DNA of 64,000 bases from JBAXAM01 sp964213355 (GTDB taxonomy: Bacteria; Pseudomonadota; Gammaproteobacteria; UBA9339), in the NCBI GenBank assembly GCA_964213355.1, contig CAXOVY010000030.1:62001-126000 (forward strand), in the 5' to 3' direction. A model generated the notes under the pieces. The model had not been told where the DNA came from. It worked only from the letters and a program-made list of their open reading frames with translations, and made no database searches. Both the position numbers and the translations under genes were made by a program. Of the stretch, positions 8,601 through 16,510 are shown in pieces (positions within the stretch are counted from its first letter, which is position 1; each line of letters starts with the position of its first letter).

Positions 8601-9269
8601 TGGCTGGCCTTCTGTGTCGATTATCGGCATTATTTTGCCTGTCTTTTCATCCATTGTCATTCCGACAGTGGCTAACGCTGCTTTTGCTTGATAGTTACGA
8701 TCTACTCTTTGACCCTTGACAATTTTTAGTCCTGTTTGAGGATCGATAGCTACAAACAGATCATCTTTTTCCTTTGTTTTCTTCCTTTGTATTCTGATAA
8801 CACCAGTAAATGGTTCTGATAGCTTTATTTCCGTCGTGCTTTTCTTTTTCGGTTTACCTAATGTTGGCACTTCTACTACCGTTGTTTCTTCATAAAACCT
8901 TTGTAGCTGCACATCATACTCGCCAGGCCTGTCTTTAACTTCTCTGAGATGAACTTGTAGGATTTTACCGTTAACATCCACAGCTACGGTAGCTTCGCCA
9001 TACTCGTCAAATTTCAATTTTTCTCGTCTTTTCTGAAATACAATGTTGAACACTGTCCACATATCGATCGGAGTACCCTCAACAGGATTCTCGTCTTGTA
9101 TTTTTTTATGGTATTTTCGAAACAACATGGGGCTTACAGATCTCTGCCTAAATGCAAGATCCGTACCGTTCATCGCATAGGCTAATTCAGCATAAGACCT
9201 TGCTCTATCCTGAGCTTTTCTGAGTAGCAGTGCATTAGGTATTTTGTGGTCAACTATTGGCGCTTCCAT
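5682..9269 (-). CDS. Large DEAH-type superfamily-2 ATPase with coiled-coil tail; possible effector
   Basis: I do not recognise this 1195-residue protein as a named family member. It shows a helicase-like core: Walker A AGTGAGKS (about 234-241), DEAH box IFIDEAH (328-334), GVTATP (365-370), a second lobe starting near GIIFTDDPATAKKIHDLL (450-467) and a motif-VI-like QKAGRD (711-716). After residue 790 comes an acidic segment with tandem repeats, then a long Gln/Glu/Lys-rich coiled coil (about 960-1080) with a 16-residue repeat, and a charged tail. No signal peptide. Nucleic-acid or protein remodelling is inferred from the motifs. Size, tail and neighbourhood resemble translocated effectors of Legionellales. 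It stands alone, without partner genes. Confidence 0.6.
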   Translation of the reverse strand: MEAPIVDHKIPNALLLRKAQDRARSYAELAYAMNGTDLAFRQRSVSPMLFRKYHKKIQDENPVEGTPIDMWTVFNIVFQKRREKLKFDEYGEATVAVDVNGKILQVHLREVKDRPGEYDVQLQRFYEETTVVEVPTLGKPKKKSTTEIKLSEPFTGVIRIQRKKTKEKDDLFVAIDPQTGLKIVKGQRVDRNYQAKAALATVGMTMDEKTGKIMPIIDTEGQPVPVKYPQLIVAGTGAGKSGMLFTSAMIHGRGIFTTIGGNTTLVDEMVDEANKFIKTEDGKGNAVEKFPDKLGLEEAAEYLKQHPYVVMSHDQLILYAPILKEQHIFIDEAHSIVPRSFDQSVEAERRRVVLKEIVDNNMVLGVTATPTIQLEELLGKRICDITLYEAQNTLKTVRQVDVEDRLVKKEDLVKAAVSKLLTRSTEVLSGMKGCSADPTKNTILGSQTQGIIFTDDPATAKKIHDLLISLSLDPKKSENAEFLTALNKEASRNRAGSGNKHTKSLAKKSDVYREATDAQHKMIEYSVKIDIITNLAGVTSNKEKLQEYLRDRNFAMLDKIYARAKERHQKLMLDPKERIQEFHRRMVLEVGKDKETKDNPTVNEYYRLVEEYFRLSMLPTTLVNTKLLENVTRALGRMSAISTLLINPKDKKEEAEAKFLLDKKLTLYVVSSGSLSVGYSNKDIMNEVMVQEHSIFENLCNDQNPAMTNTQKAGRDVRDEKRRSIETMLINDEIPVGERNLTLGQIFDKNATQIYMDKTNQVDEYLRQTQIKQVITVAEIKQDADLEPEMIVQKVDESESGEENLLSDIDEEYQKLEDEEDLLRGMDQDQVVDEENLLEGIGQDQVVDEEYIQQILNSKKEVDIASADLQKVVSVLQGFRVDILKAKGEIDVEAQRIIMDQSIALYNSCEKTLIETLKTHMVSLEQFGQYFSKQKERISDPSLDKALVETDFVLESLNKTGYDLEQLRQEQKERREQIQTALELQQKQQRELMEQKEFNLLQEKIAQQKQKDLELLQLAQQRELQEKEDLERQLVQQRALQEQKDLELQLVQQRKQLQQAREKIGGINTGTIQLLENSITNLEKMKKTVDEYLQSNAGYFWRAVDFVFHGWRYQRVQEQQKIISAFLQDDMLKKATITKDITADSLDEKALSELSGKKSLEKSKLEVELHETVDKLKTDVEKEGLEIEESKGFKM
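6111..6254 (-). repeat. 48-bp tandem repeat (3 copies) inside the DEAH ATPase gene
   Basis: Units start at 6111, 6159 and 6207 and share TTGTTGTACCAGTTGT with a few changes. They encode the coiled-coil heptad-like unit QQR-LQE(K/Q)-DLE-QLV. The exact 48-bp period keeps the frame, as expected for expansion by slippage or recombination. Confidence 0.85.
6720..6815 (-). repeat. 45-bp tandem repeat (about 2 copies) inside the DEAH ATPase gene
   Basis: Units start at 6720 and 6765, with a partial third at 6810. They encode an acidic 15-residue unit containing DQDQVVDEE and LL-G(I/M). The two units are nearly identical in DNA, which suggests recent duplication. Confidence 0.8.
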
Positions 9270-9448
9270 ATGGGTAATCTCCTGTAGTGTAATTTAAAAG
9301 TTAGTCACTTTGTGGCCTGTACCTTTGCATTATAAAAGAAATTTTATTTATTTTCAATAACACATACCGAGTTTAAGAACAAGGTTACGAAACCTCTAAA
9401 GGTATTATTGAGAACCCTAAAAGGTCACAAAAAACGCTCATAATTATT

Positions 9449-9925
9449 TTATTGTAACAACTCTTCTAATGCACGCTTAACTGCTTGTACCCGAACAGAA
9501 ATTCGATCACCATTAAAATGCATTGTAACAGCTTTTGCTGACGACCCTAAATGTGCCCAAGCAACACAAACACTGCCAACAGGCTTATTTTCAGTGCCAC
9601 CATTGGGACCTGCAATACCCGTGATAGCAACTGCAATTTGCGCATGGCTATTTTTTAATGCACCTTCCGCCATTTCTTTAGCCACTTGTTCGCTAACTGC
9701 ACCAAACTTTCCCAAAGTTACAGAGGTCACGCTCAAAACTTCTTGCTTAGCACTATTGCTATAAGTAATAAAACCACGATCAAAGTATTCTGAGCTTCCG
9801 GGAACTTCTGTCAGAGTTGCAGCAAGTAAACCACCGGTACAAGATTCGGCAGTAGCAATAAATAGCTTCTTTGCTCTTAAAAAAATACCAACTTTTTTAG
9901 CAAGATCGTAAAGTTCAGCGCCCAT
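9449..9925 (-). CDS. pncC: Nicotinamide-nucleotide amidohydrolase PncC (CinA C-terminal domain)
   Basis: Deamidates nicotinamide mononucleotide to nicotinate mononucleotide in the pyridine-nucleotide salvage cycle. 158 residues, one CinA domain, with the family motifs ATAESCTGGLLAATLTEVPG, FITYSNSAKQEVL, GAVSE and AVAITGIAGPNGGT, and PVGSVCVAW. There is no N-terminal MoCF-like domain, so it is the stand-alone form typical of gammaproteobacteria. The usual neighbours recA or mutS are absent. The 179 bp between it and the ATPase gene hold nothing obvious. Confidence 0.94.
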   Translation of the reverse strand: MGAELYDLAKKVGIFLRAKKLFIATAESCTGGLLAATLTEVPGSSEYFDRGFITYSNSAKQEVLSVTSVTLGKFGAVSEQVAKEMAEGALKNSHAQIAVAITGIAGPNGGTENKPVGSVCVAWAHLGSSAKAVTMHFNGDRISVRVQAVKRALEELLQ

Positions 9926-10083
9926 AATTTTTAATCCAAGATTCTATCTCCCGACAATATAATACAACAGAAATTCGATTTTTACATGATAAATTCGCTA
10001 ATGAAAAATATTTCCAGGTATATTATTTGGTAGATACGAGCCTACAATGCTAAGATATGGGTTTTATAAATTTAGGGAAAATA

Positions 10084-10926
10084 ATGCTAAAAATAAAACA
10101 TAACTTTAAGATTATTGTATTGTCTATATTTATCTTAATTGTTACTTCTTCGGCTTACTCAGCAACATTGCATGAAGATAACAGTATAAATCAAAATCCA
10201 TTGGTATTTTCCAAACAAATTATCGTTGTTATTGGCAAGAATTGGGATTCAACTTCTGGGATACTACAACGTTATGAACGCTCAAACTTAGGTGATTCAT
10301 GGCAAAAAGCTGGTGGCCAAGTTAGAGTGGTTTTGGGTAAGAATGGTATGGCTTGGGGTTATGGTTTACACGGAGATCCACTTTTAGCCAAAGAACAAAG
10401 AAAAGAACCGATAATAACTACTGAGGGATTAAAACGTTCACCAGTAGGTGCTTTTGAAATACCCCTTGCTTTTGGAAAAGATGACGCAAAAGATTGGGGA
10501 GTAAAACTTCCATATAACCAAATATCCAAAACGCTGTATTGCTCTTGCGATAAAAGCTACAACCGCATTGTTGATGCCACCACCATAGAAGAACAAGAAG
10601 ATTGGGATAGAGGTGAAAACATGCAATCATATGTCGATGATTCTGGTTTATACATCCATGGAGCGGTAATTGCGCACAACTATTCCTCAGCAATCCATGG
10701 TCGTGGTTGCTGCTTTTTTATCCACGTATGGAGAAGCCCAGAAAAACCCACTGCCGGCTGCACCGCTATGGCATCAGACAATGCTAAAGAAATTATTAGC
10801 TGGCTGGAACCACAAAAAAAACCTGTTTTAGTGCAATTTCCCGAGATAATTTATCCTGAATTCCAAAGTAAATGGAAATTACCAGATTTACAACCATCAG
10901 AGAACATATATCGTAATGATCTATAA
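10084..10926 (+). CDS. Periplasmic L,D-transpeptidase-like protein (YkuD domain, COG3786 type)
   Basis: Likely cross-links peptidoglycan peptides or acts on muropeptides in the periplasm. A signal peptide precedes the domain. The YkuD active-site region reads FFIHVW followed by TAGCTAM, with His, and Cys near residue 226, matching the COG3786 subgroup, where GCxAM replaces the more common GCxRM. I chose the ATG at 10084, which has an AGGG site 6 bases upstream and gives an immediate Lys-rich signal sequence. The ATG at 10057 lacks one. It is followed after 17 bp by the NlpC/P60 gene, so the two probably form a cell-wall pair. Confidence 0.82.
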   Translation: MLKIKHNFKIIVLSIFILIVTSSAYSATLHEDNSINQNPLVFSKQIIVVIGKNWDSTSGILQRYERSNLGDSWQKAGGQVRVVLGKNGMAWGYGLHGDPLLAKEQRKEPIITTEGLKRSPVGAFEIPLAFGKDDAKDWGVKLPYNQISKTLYCSCDKSYNRIVDATTIEEQEDWDRGENMQSYVDDSGLYIHGAVIAHNYSSAIHGRGCCFFIHVWRSPEKPTAGCTAMASDNAKEIISWLEPQKKPVLVQFPEIIYPEFQSKWKLPDLQPSENIYRNDL

Positions 10927-10943
10927 TATGCACTTCAATAAAA

Positions 10944-12425
10944 ATGAGAGAGAAACTAATACAAAGTAATTTAAAAAATTATTCGGCTTTTTTAGCTATT
11001 TTTCTAATCGCTACTTCAGTTATTGCCACTGAAGTGCCAATAACTCCATTTCCATTGGAAAAATATAGCCAAAACATTAATGATTGGATAAACCCTGAAA
11101 GCCCAGATTATAACAAACCAGTAATGAGTATTTCTGATCAAAAAAATCATTTGGATGAATATTACAATCACTACTACGCAACTGGTGCTAATGCTAGCTC
11201 GCCATGGAGTAGCGAGTATGTTATAAAAAACGCAAAAATCCCATACTCTGAACAAGAGCTAATCAATAAGTATGGTAACTCCGCCAAAACAAATCAGGAA
11301 AAAATTGGCTATGGTGAAAATTTTCATCCATATTCTGATCAATGGATAAAAGATACTATTACCAACATGAATTTGGCTCAGCTCAAATTACCAATTGAAT
11401 ATAATCCTAATAACCGTGGTATAGCAGTAAAAAATTTACTCGCACGTGATATTCCAACAATTGAGCCTTATTTCTATAAATTTTCATTAGCAGGAGAAGG
11501 ATACCCTTTTGACATTATTCAAGAATCAGCGATATGGGTTGGAACTCCGGTGTATATAATTGGTCAAACACTGGATCAACAATGGTATTTGGTTTTAACG
11601 CCACAGTTCATAGAATGGGTACAAAGCGAAGGAATAGCAAAAACCAGTAAAGATTTTATTAAAAACTACCAAGAATGTGCCAAACAAAAAATGGTTGCTA
11701 TCACACGCACCAATGTCAGTGTACTTGATACCAACAAACAGTATCAATTTAATGCTTATATTGGAGCAGTATTCCCCGGGGCAAATAGCTCAGATGACAT
11801 AACTACGATCAAAGTTTTAATACCTACAGCTGATACTCAACACAATGCTCAAATAGCCGTTGCCGAACTAAGCAACAAAGATGCTGCAATTATGCCACTA
11901 GAAATCACCCCACATAACTTCGCAACTGTTATATCAACTCTATTGGGCCGACCTTATGGCTGGGGCAATATGTATTTTTATAACGACTGTTCTGCAGAAT
12001 TACAAAATCTTTATACGCCGTTCGGCATTTTGTTACAAAGAAACTCTAGCTCTCAAGAAAAGGCTGGCAAAACAGTGATTGATAAAAGCTCAGCAGACAT
12101 GCAAGAGCGCCTAAATTATATAATGGAAAATGGAAAAAAGTTTACCACTATAACGTCTATTGGCGGTCATGTAATGTTATATATAGGAAGCTATCCTAAT
12201 CCAAATTCTGATACCCATGAACCCATGGCAATGACCTACCAAAACATTTGGGGCTTAAGACCAGCGGATAACAGTTATCGTGCGGTAATCGGGCGGGCGG
12301 TTTTATTTCCACTATTGCCAACCTACCCCGAAGATCCCAACTTAATTTCTTTAGCCGATAGAAAGTTTTTTAAATTGATTTATTTAGCAGATGATTTAAA
12401 AGATCCACAATATGAGGATCTGTAG
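10944..12425 (+). CDS. Secreted NlpC/P60 (C40) peptidase with SH3 domains
   Basis: Probable peptidoglycan peptide hydrolase. An N-terminal signal sequence (about 1-29) is followed by a region like the N-terminal stabilising domain of SH3-containing NlpC/P60 proteins and two SH3b-like segments (about 170-310). The C-terminal C40 domain has RPYGWGNMYFYNDCSAEL with the catalytic Cys near residue 349, and SIGGHVMLYIG with the catalytic His. 493 residues fits the N_NLPC_P60-SH3b1-SH3b2-NLPC_P60 architecture. It is second in a two-gene plus-strand unit after the YkuD gene. Confidence 0.85.
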   Translation: MREKLIQSNLKNYSAFLAIFLIATSVIATEVPITPFPLEKYSQNINDWINPESPDYNKPVMSISDQKNHLDEYYNHYYATGANASSPWSSEYVIKNAKIPYSEQELINKYGNSAKTNQEKIGYGENFHPYSDQWIKDTITNMNLAQLKLPIEYNPNNRGIAVKNLLARDIPTIEPYFYKFSLAGEGYPFDIIQESAIWVGTPVYIIGQTLDQQWYLVLTPQFIEWVQSEGIAKTSKDFIKNYQECAKQKMVAITRTNVSVLDTNKQYQFNAYIGAVFPGANSSDDITTIKVLIPTADTQHNAQIAVAELSNKDAAIMPLEITPHNFATVISTLLGRPYGWGNMYFYNDCSAELQNLYTPFGILLQRNSSSQEKAGKTVIDKSSADMQERLNYIMENGKKFTTITSIGGHVMLYIGSYPNPNSDTHEPMAMTYQNIWGLRPADNSYRAVIGRAVLFPLLPTYPEDPNLISLADRKFFKLIYLADDLKDPQYEDL

Positions 12426-12439
12426 CATGATGTCAACAG

Positions 12440-12484
12440 GCCCTATTAATCATGGCTTAAACTCTGATAATTAATTGCCCTCGA
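12440..12484 (-). pseudogene. Degenerate copy of the nagX/nagZ gene junction
   Basis: The stretch CTGATAATTAATTGC with its flanks repeats, with few changes, the 3' end of the acyltransferase gene at 15359-15385; it encodes QLIIRV then stop, against QLIIRA then stop. The next bases repeat the start-codon region of the glucosaminidase gene near 15322-15336, with the spacer shortened. So a second copy of this gene pair, or of its junction, once lay here. Only about 45 bp remain. Confidence 0.65.
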
Positions 12485-12670
12485 ATAAATCAATCCGGCT
12501 ATAAAGAGCTTTTAGGTTTTTATCTTGCCGATAGTAAAGGATCTAATTTAGGGAAATGGAATATGCCACTGCAAAATTGGGCTTTAACAATTTCTCAGCT
12601 CGATATTTATTTCCCTGGCAGAATAAAAATCGAGTTGAATGTTAATCAAGGTGCTGACACAGTTGGGTGA
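12485..12670 (+). pseudogene. IS256-family transposase remnant
   Basis: The plus-strand frame encodes INQSGYKELLGFYLADSKG, typical of the IS256/Mutator transposase core, joined directly to KWNMPLQNWALTISQLDIYF, typical of its C-terminus, then a stop at 12668-12670. The whole middle of the transposase is missing, so this is an internally deleted, dead element. No terminal inverted repeats are evident. It directly abuts the nagX/nagZ junction fragment, which suggests the element entered that copy before both decayed. Confidence 0.82.
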
Positions 12671-12682
12671 ACATTCTCGTTT

Positions 12683-13852
12683 TTATAGATCAGCGTATGG
12701 CTCTTCGCCCTTCGCCTTTAAACCTAATTTTCCATCCTGGTTAAAGCTCTCTATTAACTTTTCCGCCTCATTTGATAGATCGCTTTGATACATTTTCTCG
12801 AGCATTCTTAATGAATAATCGTCTTTGTCAACATTTTTTATTATAGATTTAATACACTTTAATATAATAAGTTGAGTATCATCATCTAATCTGCCGGATC
12901 TATAGGTGGAATCATTCTCGAATTTATCCTGCATATAATGGTGCTGAAATGAACTTATAGTTTCACGATCGGTTAAACCATTGCTCATACCATTCATATT
13001 CTGTATATTTCTCTCCACTTTTGCACTCACTGACCTCCCTTTTAATTCTTCTTCACTCGCCAACATCTCTTCTAACTCCTTACCATTTTCAACAGAAGAA
13101 GCAAACCCTTTTATGGGATATCCAAATGCATGCAACAGACACATATAGTCTTTATTATTCAACTCATTTGTAAGCTCTTTGGTTATGGTCGTATCTTCAT
13201 CTGGCCAAAATCCGACACCATATTCATCATGCATTTTTTTCCAAGGGAAAAGAGGACCAGGATCATCTTTCCGACCACAAGAACAATCAGAATGTCCAAT
13301 AATATTCCATGACTTAATGTTGTGTTGCTCAACCAATGATTTAACCAACTCCGCCGTTGACTTAATTTGCACCTCTGACCATGTTTCCCACTCTCTGCCA
13401 TCTGCCTCCTTAAATGATCGCGGCTCTTTCCAAGGCTTATTGTTAACATCACTACCTGTATTGACCTGCTCTATACCTTTTGCATACCAATTCAAACTAT
13501 ATTTACCACGCCAATAAGATAAACCAGCATGATATGCTATATTTCCATCTTCAACGTGTTGAAAAATAGTACCGTCTTTATCAACCGTATAATGAGCAGA
13601 AACACCGGCACCATAATAGGCATTCACTGTTTGGCCTATAGTCGTTGTAACAGCATAATGCAGCACGATGAATGATGGGGCATACGTTGCCGGTGCATAC
13701 ATTTTCTCTAATCCATGTTTGGACTTTAGCATTTCAGATTTATTTATAACAACTTCCGCCGCCACTTCGCTCGCATAACACGATACTGCATTAAATAATC
13801 CAACTATCGCAATGGAATACAGAATGCCTTTCATAATTTTTTTACTTTTCAT
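12683..13852 (-). CDS. Periplasmic N-acetylmuramoyl-L-alanine amidase (AmpD/AmiD family)
   Basis: Cleaves the bond between muramic acid and the peptide stem. After a signal sequence (about 1-28) comes an Amidase_2 domain with zinc ligands in FIVLHYAVT and IIGHSDCSCGRKDDPGP, and the AHYTVDKDGTIFQHV substrate strand. The export signal makes it AmiD-like rather than cytosolic AmpD. A Cys preceded by AVS could be a lipidation site, but cleavage after YAS is also possible. The C-terminal part (about 235-345) resembles a peptidoglycan-binding bundle, and the last 60 residues are charged. 389 residues is long for AmiD (~276). Confidence 0.85.
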   Translation of the reverse strand: MKSKKIMKGILYSIAIVGLFNAVSCYASEVAAEVVINKSEMLKSKHGLEKMYAPATYAPSFIVLHYAVTTTIGQTVNAYYGAGVSAHYTVDKDGTIFQHVEDGNIAYHAGLSYWRGKYSLNWYAKGIEQVNTGSDVNNKPWKEPRSFKEADGREWETWSEVQIKSTAELVKSLVEQHNIKSWNIIGHSDCSCGRKDDPGPLFPWKKMHDEYGVGFWPDEDTTITKELTNELNNKDYMCLLHAFGYPIKGFASSVENGKELEEMLASEEELKGRSVSAKVERNIQNMNGMSNGLTDRETISSFQHHYMQDKFENDSTYRSGRLDDDTQLIILKCIKSIIKNVDKDDYSLRMLEKMYQSDLSNEAEKLIESFNQDGKLGLKAKGEEPYADL

Positions 13853-13974
13853 ATAACGTAATTCCCAAAATTCAAATTTCTATCACCATAGTACCAGGAA
13901 ATTATTAAGAAAATCTTAATTAGTTAAAACTTTTCACAATTCGCCTAAAGCTTTTTATCCCACAACACATTTCC

Positions 13975-15333
13975 CTAACGCAACAAATGCTTTTTCTTAA
14001 AATCAACGATCCTATTATAAGCCGCATCAATTTTTTCACGTTTGATATCACCATTCCTAACTAGCTGTACGATAGTGTTAATTATTACATCTGTCTGATC
14101 TTCGTAGTTGTTAGCTACTATTAATATATCAACACCGGCATTGATTGCATTTTTTAAAGATTCGCTTAAAACATATTCGCGCGTAATTGCACCCATCGTC
14201 ATGTCATCAGAAACAATAAGCCCTTTAAAACCCATTTGATTACGCAATAAACCAGTTAATGTTTTTTCAGATATTGTTCCAGAGCACCAAGTAGAATGAT
14301 CGCCTTTTAATCCAGCTTTACACTGGGTTTGATCTATCTGACCATTAACAGCATGGGTTGTCATTATCATGCCGTCATAACCTTCTGCGATTAACCGAAA
14401 ATAAGGCTGCAGCTCCTCTTTTATTTGATATGTGCCTGTTACATCAACTAAGCCAAGATGGGTATCTCCTGAAGAGCTGCCATGTCCAGGAAAATGTTTT
14501 AACACCGAAATAATTTTATTCTCACCAAAAGCCTTTACAAATTGTTTAGCCTGATCAACCACCACCTCAGGATTAGATGAAAAACTCCGTCCCAATCCTC
14601 CAATAATAGGGTTAATTGGGTTTATATTTACATCAACTACCGGGGAAAAGTTTAAATTAAAATTCAAGGCGGAAATTTCCTGAGCTAAATTGCTTGCATA
14701 CTTATAGGTTGTATTTATCGCAGTTTCTCTCTTAGCTGCACAAGGAGAAAAGAATTTATACCACGACGCCAACAATCTATTAGAAACCCAACTAGGTGGC
14801 ATAAACTTTTCTTCGTTGGCACCCAACGCCTGTGGCACCAAAGTTTTCACTGGAAAACCCTGCAGTGCTGGCAATCGATCAATACGCCCACCTTCTTGAT
14901 CAACACCTATAAACAATGGCAACATCTCTAAACCCTGGATTTGTCGCACTTTATTATTATAGCCTTGTAAATCTTGATTCAACTTGGTGACTTGTACTGG
15001 ATTTTGGATATTCCGATCATGAACAAACACTCCAGTTTTCACGTCACGAAATGGCTGCATAAATAAAATAACACCACCAACATGATTTGCAGCAATATTC
15101 TGCGCTATCACTGAATCCTTATTAAATTGCGTACCATCTTTATCATCCCATAAAACTTTGCCATTGGCATCCTGCTTAAAACCACCAAAACCAGTTATTA
15201 GCATCTGACCTATTTCGTCACACAGCTGTTTACTCTCTGTCTGCCGGCATAACGAAGCTTGGCCAAAAACATCCATGGAAAATGCAAGCAGCATCAACAA
15301 TATGGTAAGGCTTTTTTGGACTCTATTAATCAT
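13975..15333 (-). CDS. Exported beta-N-acetylhexosaminidase (GH3, NagZ-like)
   Basis: Glycoside hydrolase family 3 enzyme removing GlcNAc from muropeptides or other glycans. A signal peptide is visible (LLMLLAFSMDVFGQA). Family motifs: GVDQEGGRIDRL, the hallmark KHFPGHGSSSGDTHLGL, and IVSDDMTMGAI with the nucleophile Asp. 452 residues. Unlike E. coli NagZ it is exported, so it works in the periplasm or outside the cell. It lies 25 bp after the nagX-like gene and probably shares its transcript. Confidence 0.87.
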   Translation of the reverse strand: MINRVQKSLTILLMLLAFSMDVFGQASLCRQTESKQLCDEIGQMLITGFGGFKQDANGKVLWDDKDGTQFNKDSVIAQNIAANHVGGVILFMQPFRDVKTGVFVHDRNIQNPVQVTKLNQDLQGYNNKVRQIQGLEMLPLFIGVDQEGGRIDRLPALQGFPVKTLVPQALGANEEKFMPPSWVSNRLLASWYKFFSPCAAKRETAINTTYKYASNLAQEISALNFNLNFSPVVDVNINPINPIIGGLGRSFSSNPEVVVDQAKQFVKAFGENKIISVLKHFPGHGSSSGDTHLGLVDVTGTYQIKEELQPYFRLIAEGYDGMIMTTHAVNGQIDQTQCKAGLKGDHSTWCSGTISEKTLTGLLRNQMGFKGLIVSDDMTMGAITREYVLSESLKNAINAGVDILIVANNYEDQTDVIINTIVQLVRNGDIKREKIDAAYNRIVDFKKKHLLR

Positions 15334-15358
15334 GATAGCTTATGTTTATATTTTTTGC

Positions 15359-16510
15359 TTAAGCCCTGATAATTAATTGCTCTCGGTATAACATATACGC
15401 AATCAAATACATGAATAACACAAAAACTATTGCATGTAACAATGACACTAGCATCGAATTACCAAGAGGCAAAAACAAAAAATTATAGTAATATTCTTTT
15501 AATGAAGACGTCCCAGCTAATTCTGTAATTGTAACAACTCTGGTTAAGCGCCCAATTATGCCAGAGATAACAAATATCGTCAGTGCATTCATACCGTAAA
15601 TTTCTAGCGGTTTAAACCATTTTTGATATTTTTTAACATCGATCAACCAATAACAACATGTAAAAAACATTAATGCCACGCCAGAGGTAAATACCGCATA
15701 TGAAGATGTCCAAAGATTTTTATTAATTGGTAGCCAATAATCCATTAATAATCCGAATAAAACAAGGATACTGCCAAAAAACAACATCCAAACAGTTTTT
15801 TCTGTGCACGTTTTTTCCAACTTCAATAAATGCCCAGTCAGGACACCAAACAACATGGTCGCAATTGCCGGCAAGGTACTAAAAATTCCTTCTGGATCAA
15901 AACCAGAAATCGGTGCGCCAATATAGGTATGACCATGAAGTAAACTTGCATCAATGTACCAAGCTAAGCTACCTGCTGGTTCTAATACTCCAACACCAAA
16001 ACCTGGAACTGGAACAATTTTTATAAGAAGCCAAGAACTAACGAGAAAAAACATAGTCCAGGCCACCTGCCAAATGAATTTGCTATAGATAAAGATCAAA
16101 GAAGCAATGAAGTAACATATGGCTATTCGCTGCAAAACTCCAGGAATTCTAAAAGTAGCCCAGCTAAAATAGTTGCTAGCAATCCCAAACGGAAAACCAT
16201 TTAGGAACAATCCGATGCTAAATAACGCTAAAGATCGCCAAAAAACATGCTGCAATAACTGATTACGATTAACGTTTTGATCAATGTACTTAGTAAAAGA
16301 GAGAGTAATAGCGACTCCGGCAATCCAAAGAAAAGACGGAAATATGAGATCGGCAAAACTCCAGCCATGCCAAGCCGTATGCTTAAACGGTGAAAATACA
16401 TATTCCCGAGAACCGGGGTTGTTTACCAAGACCATACTAGCTATGGTAAAACCACGAAATACATCAAGCGATAACAGCCGATTTGTGGACTTTGTTTTAA
16501 ACTTAATCAT
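15359..16510 (-). CDS. nagX: Multi-pass membrane acyltransferase, NagX / DUF5009 family
   Basis: About ten transmembrane helices. The N-terminal RLLSLDVFRGFTIASMVLVN with NPGSREYVFSPFKHTAWHGW is characteristic of the heparan-alpha-glucosaminide N-acetyltransferase-like family (NagX, DUF5009). Members are linked to amino-sugar use; direct activity is rarely shown. 383 residues. It overlaps the upstream lysozyme-like gene by 4 bp and precedes the GH3 glucosaminidase, consistent with handling of GlcNAc released from peptidoglycan or chitin-like polymers. A remnant of a second copy of its 3' end lies at 12453-12482. Confidence 0.83.
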   Translation of the reverse strand: MIKFKTKSTNRLLSLDVFRGFTIASMVLVNNPGSREYVFSPFKHTAWHGWSFADLIFPSFLWIAGVAITLSFTKYIDQNVNRNQLLQHVFWRSLALFSIGLFLNGFPFGIASNYFSWATFRIPGVLQRIAICYFIASLIFIYSKFIWQVAWTMFFLVSSWLLIKIVPVPGFGVGVLEPAGSLAWYIDASLLHGHTYIGAPISGFDPEGIFSTLPAIATMLFGVLTGHLLKLEKTCTEKTVWMLFFGSILVLFGLLMDYWLPINKNLWTSSYAVFTSGVALMFFTCCYWLIDVKKYQKWFKPLEIYGMNALTIFVISGIIGRLTRVVTITELAGTSSLKEYYYNFLFLPLGNSMLVSLLHAIVFVLFMYLIAYMLYREQLIIRA

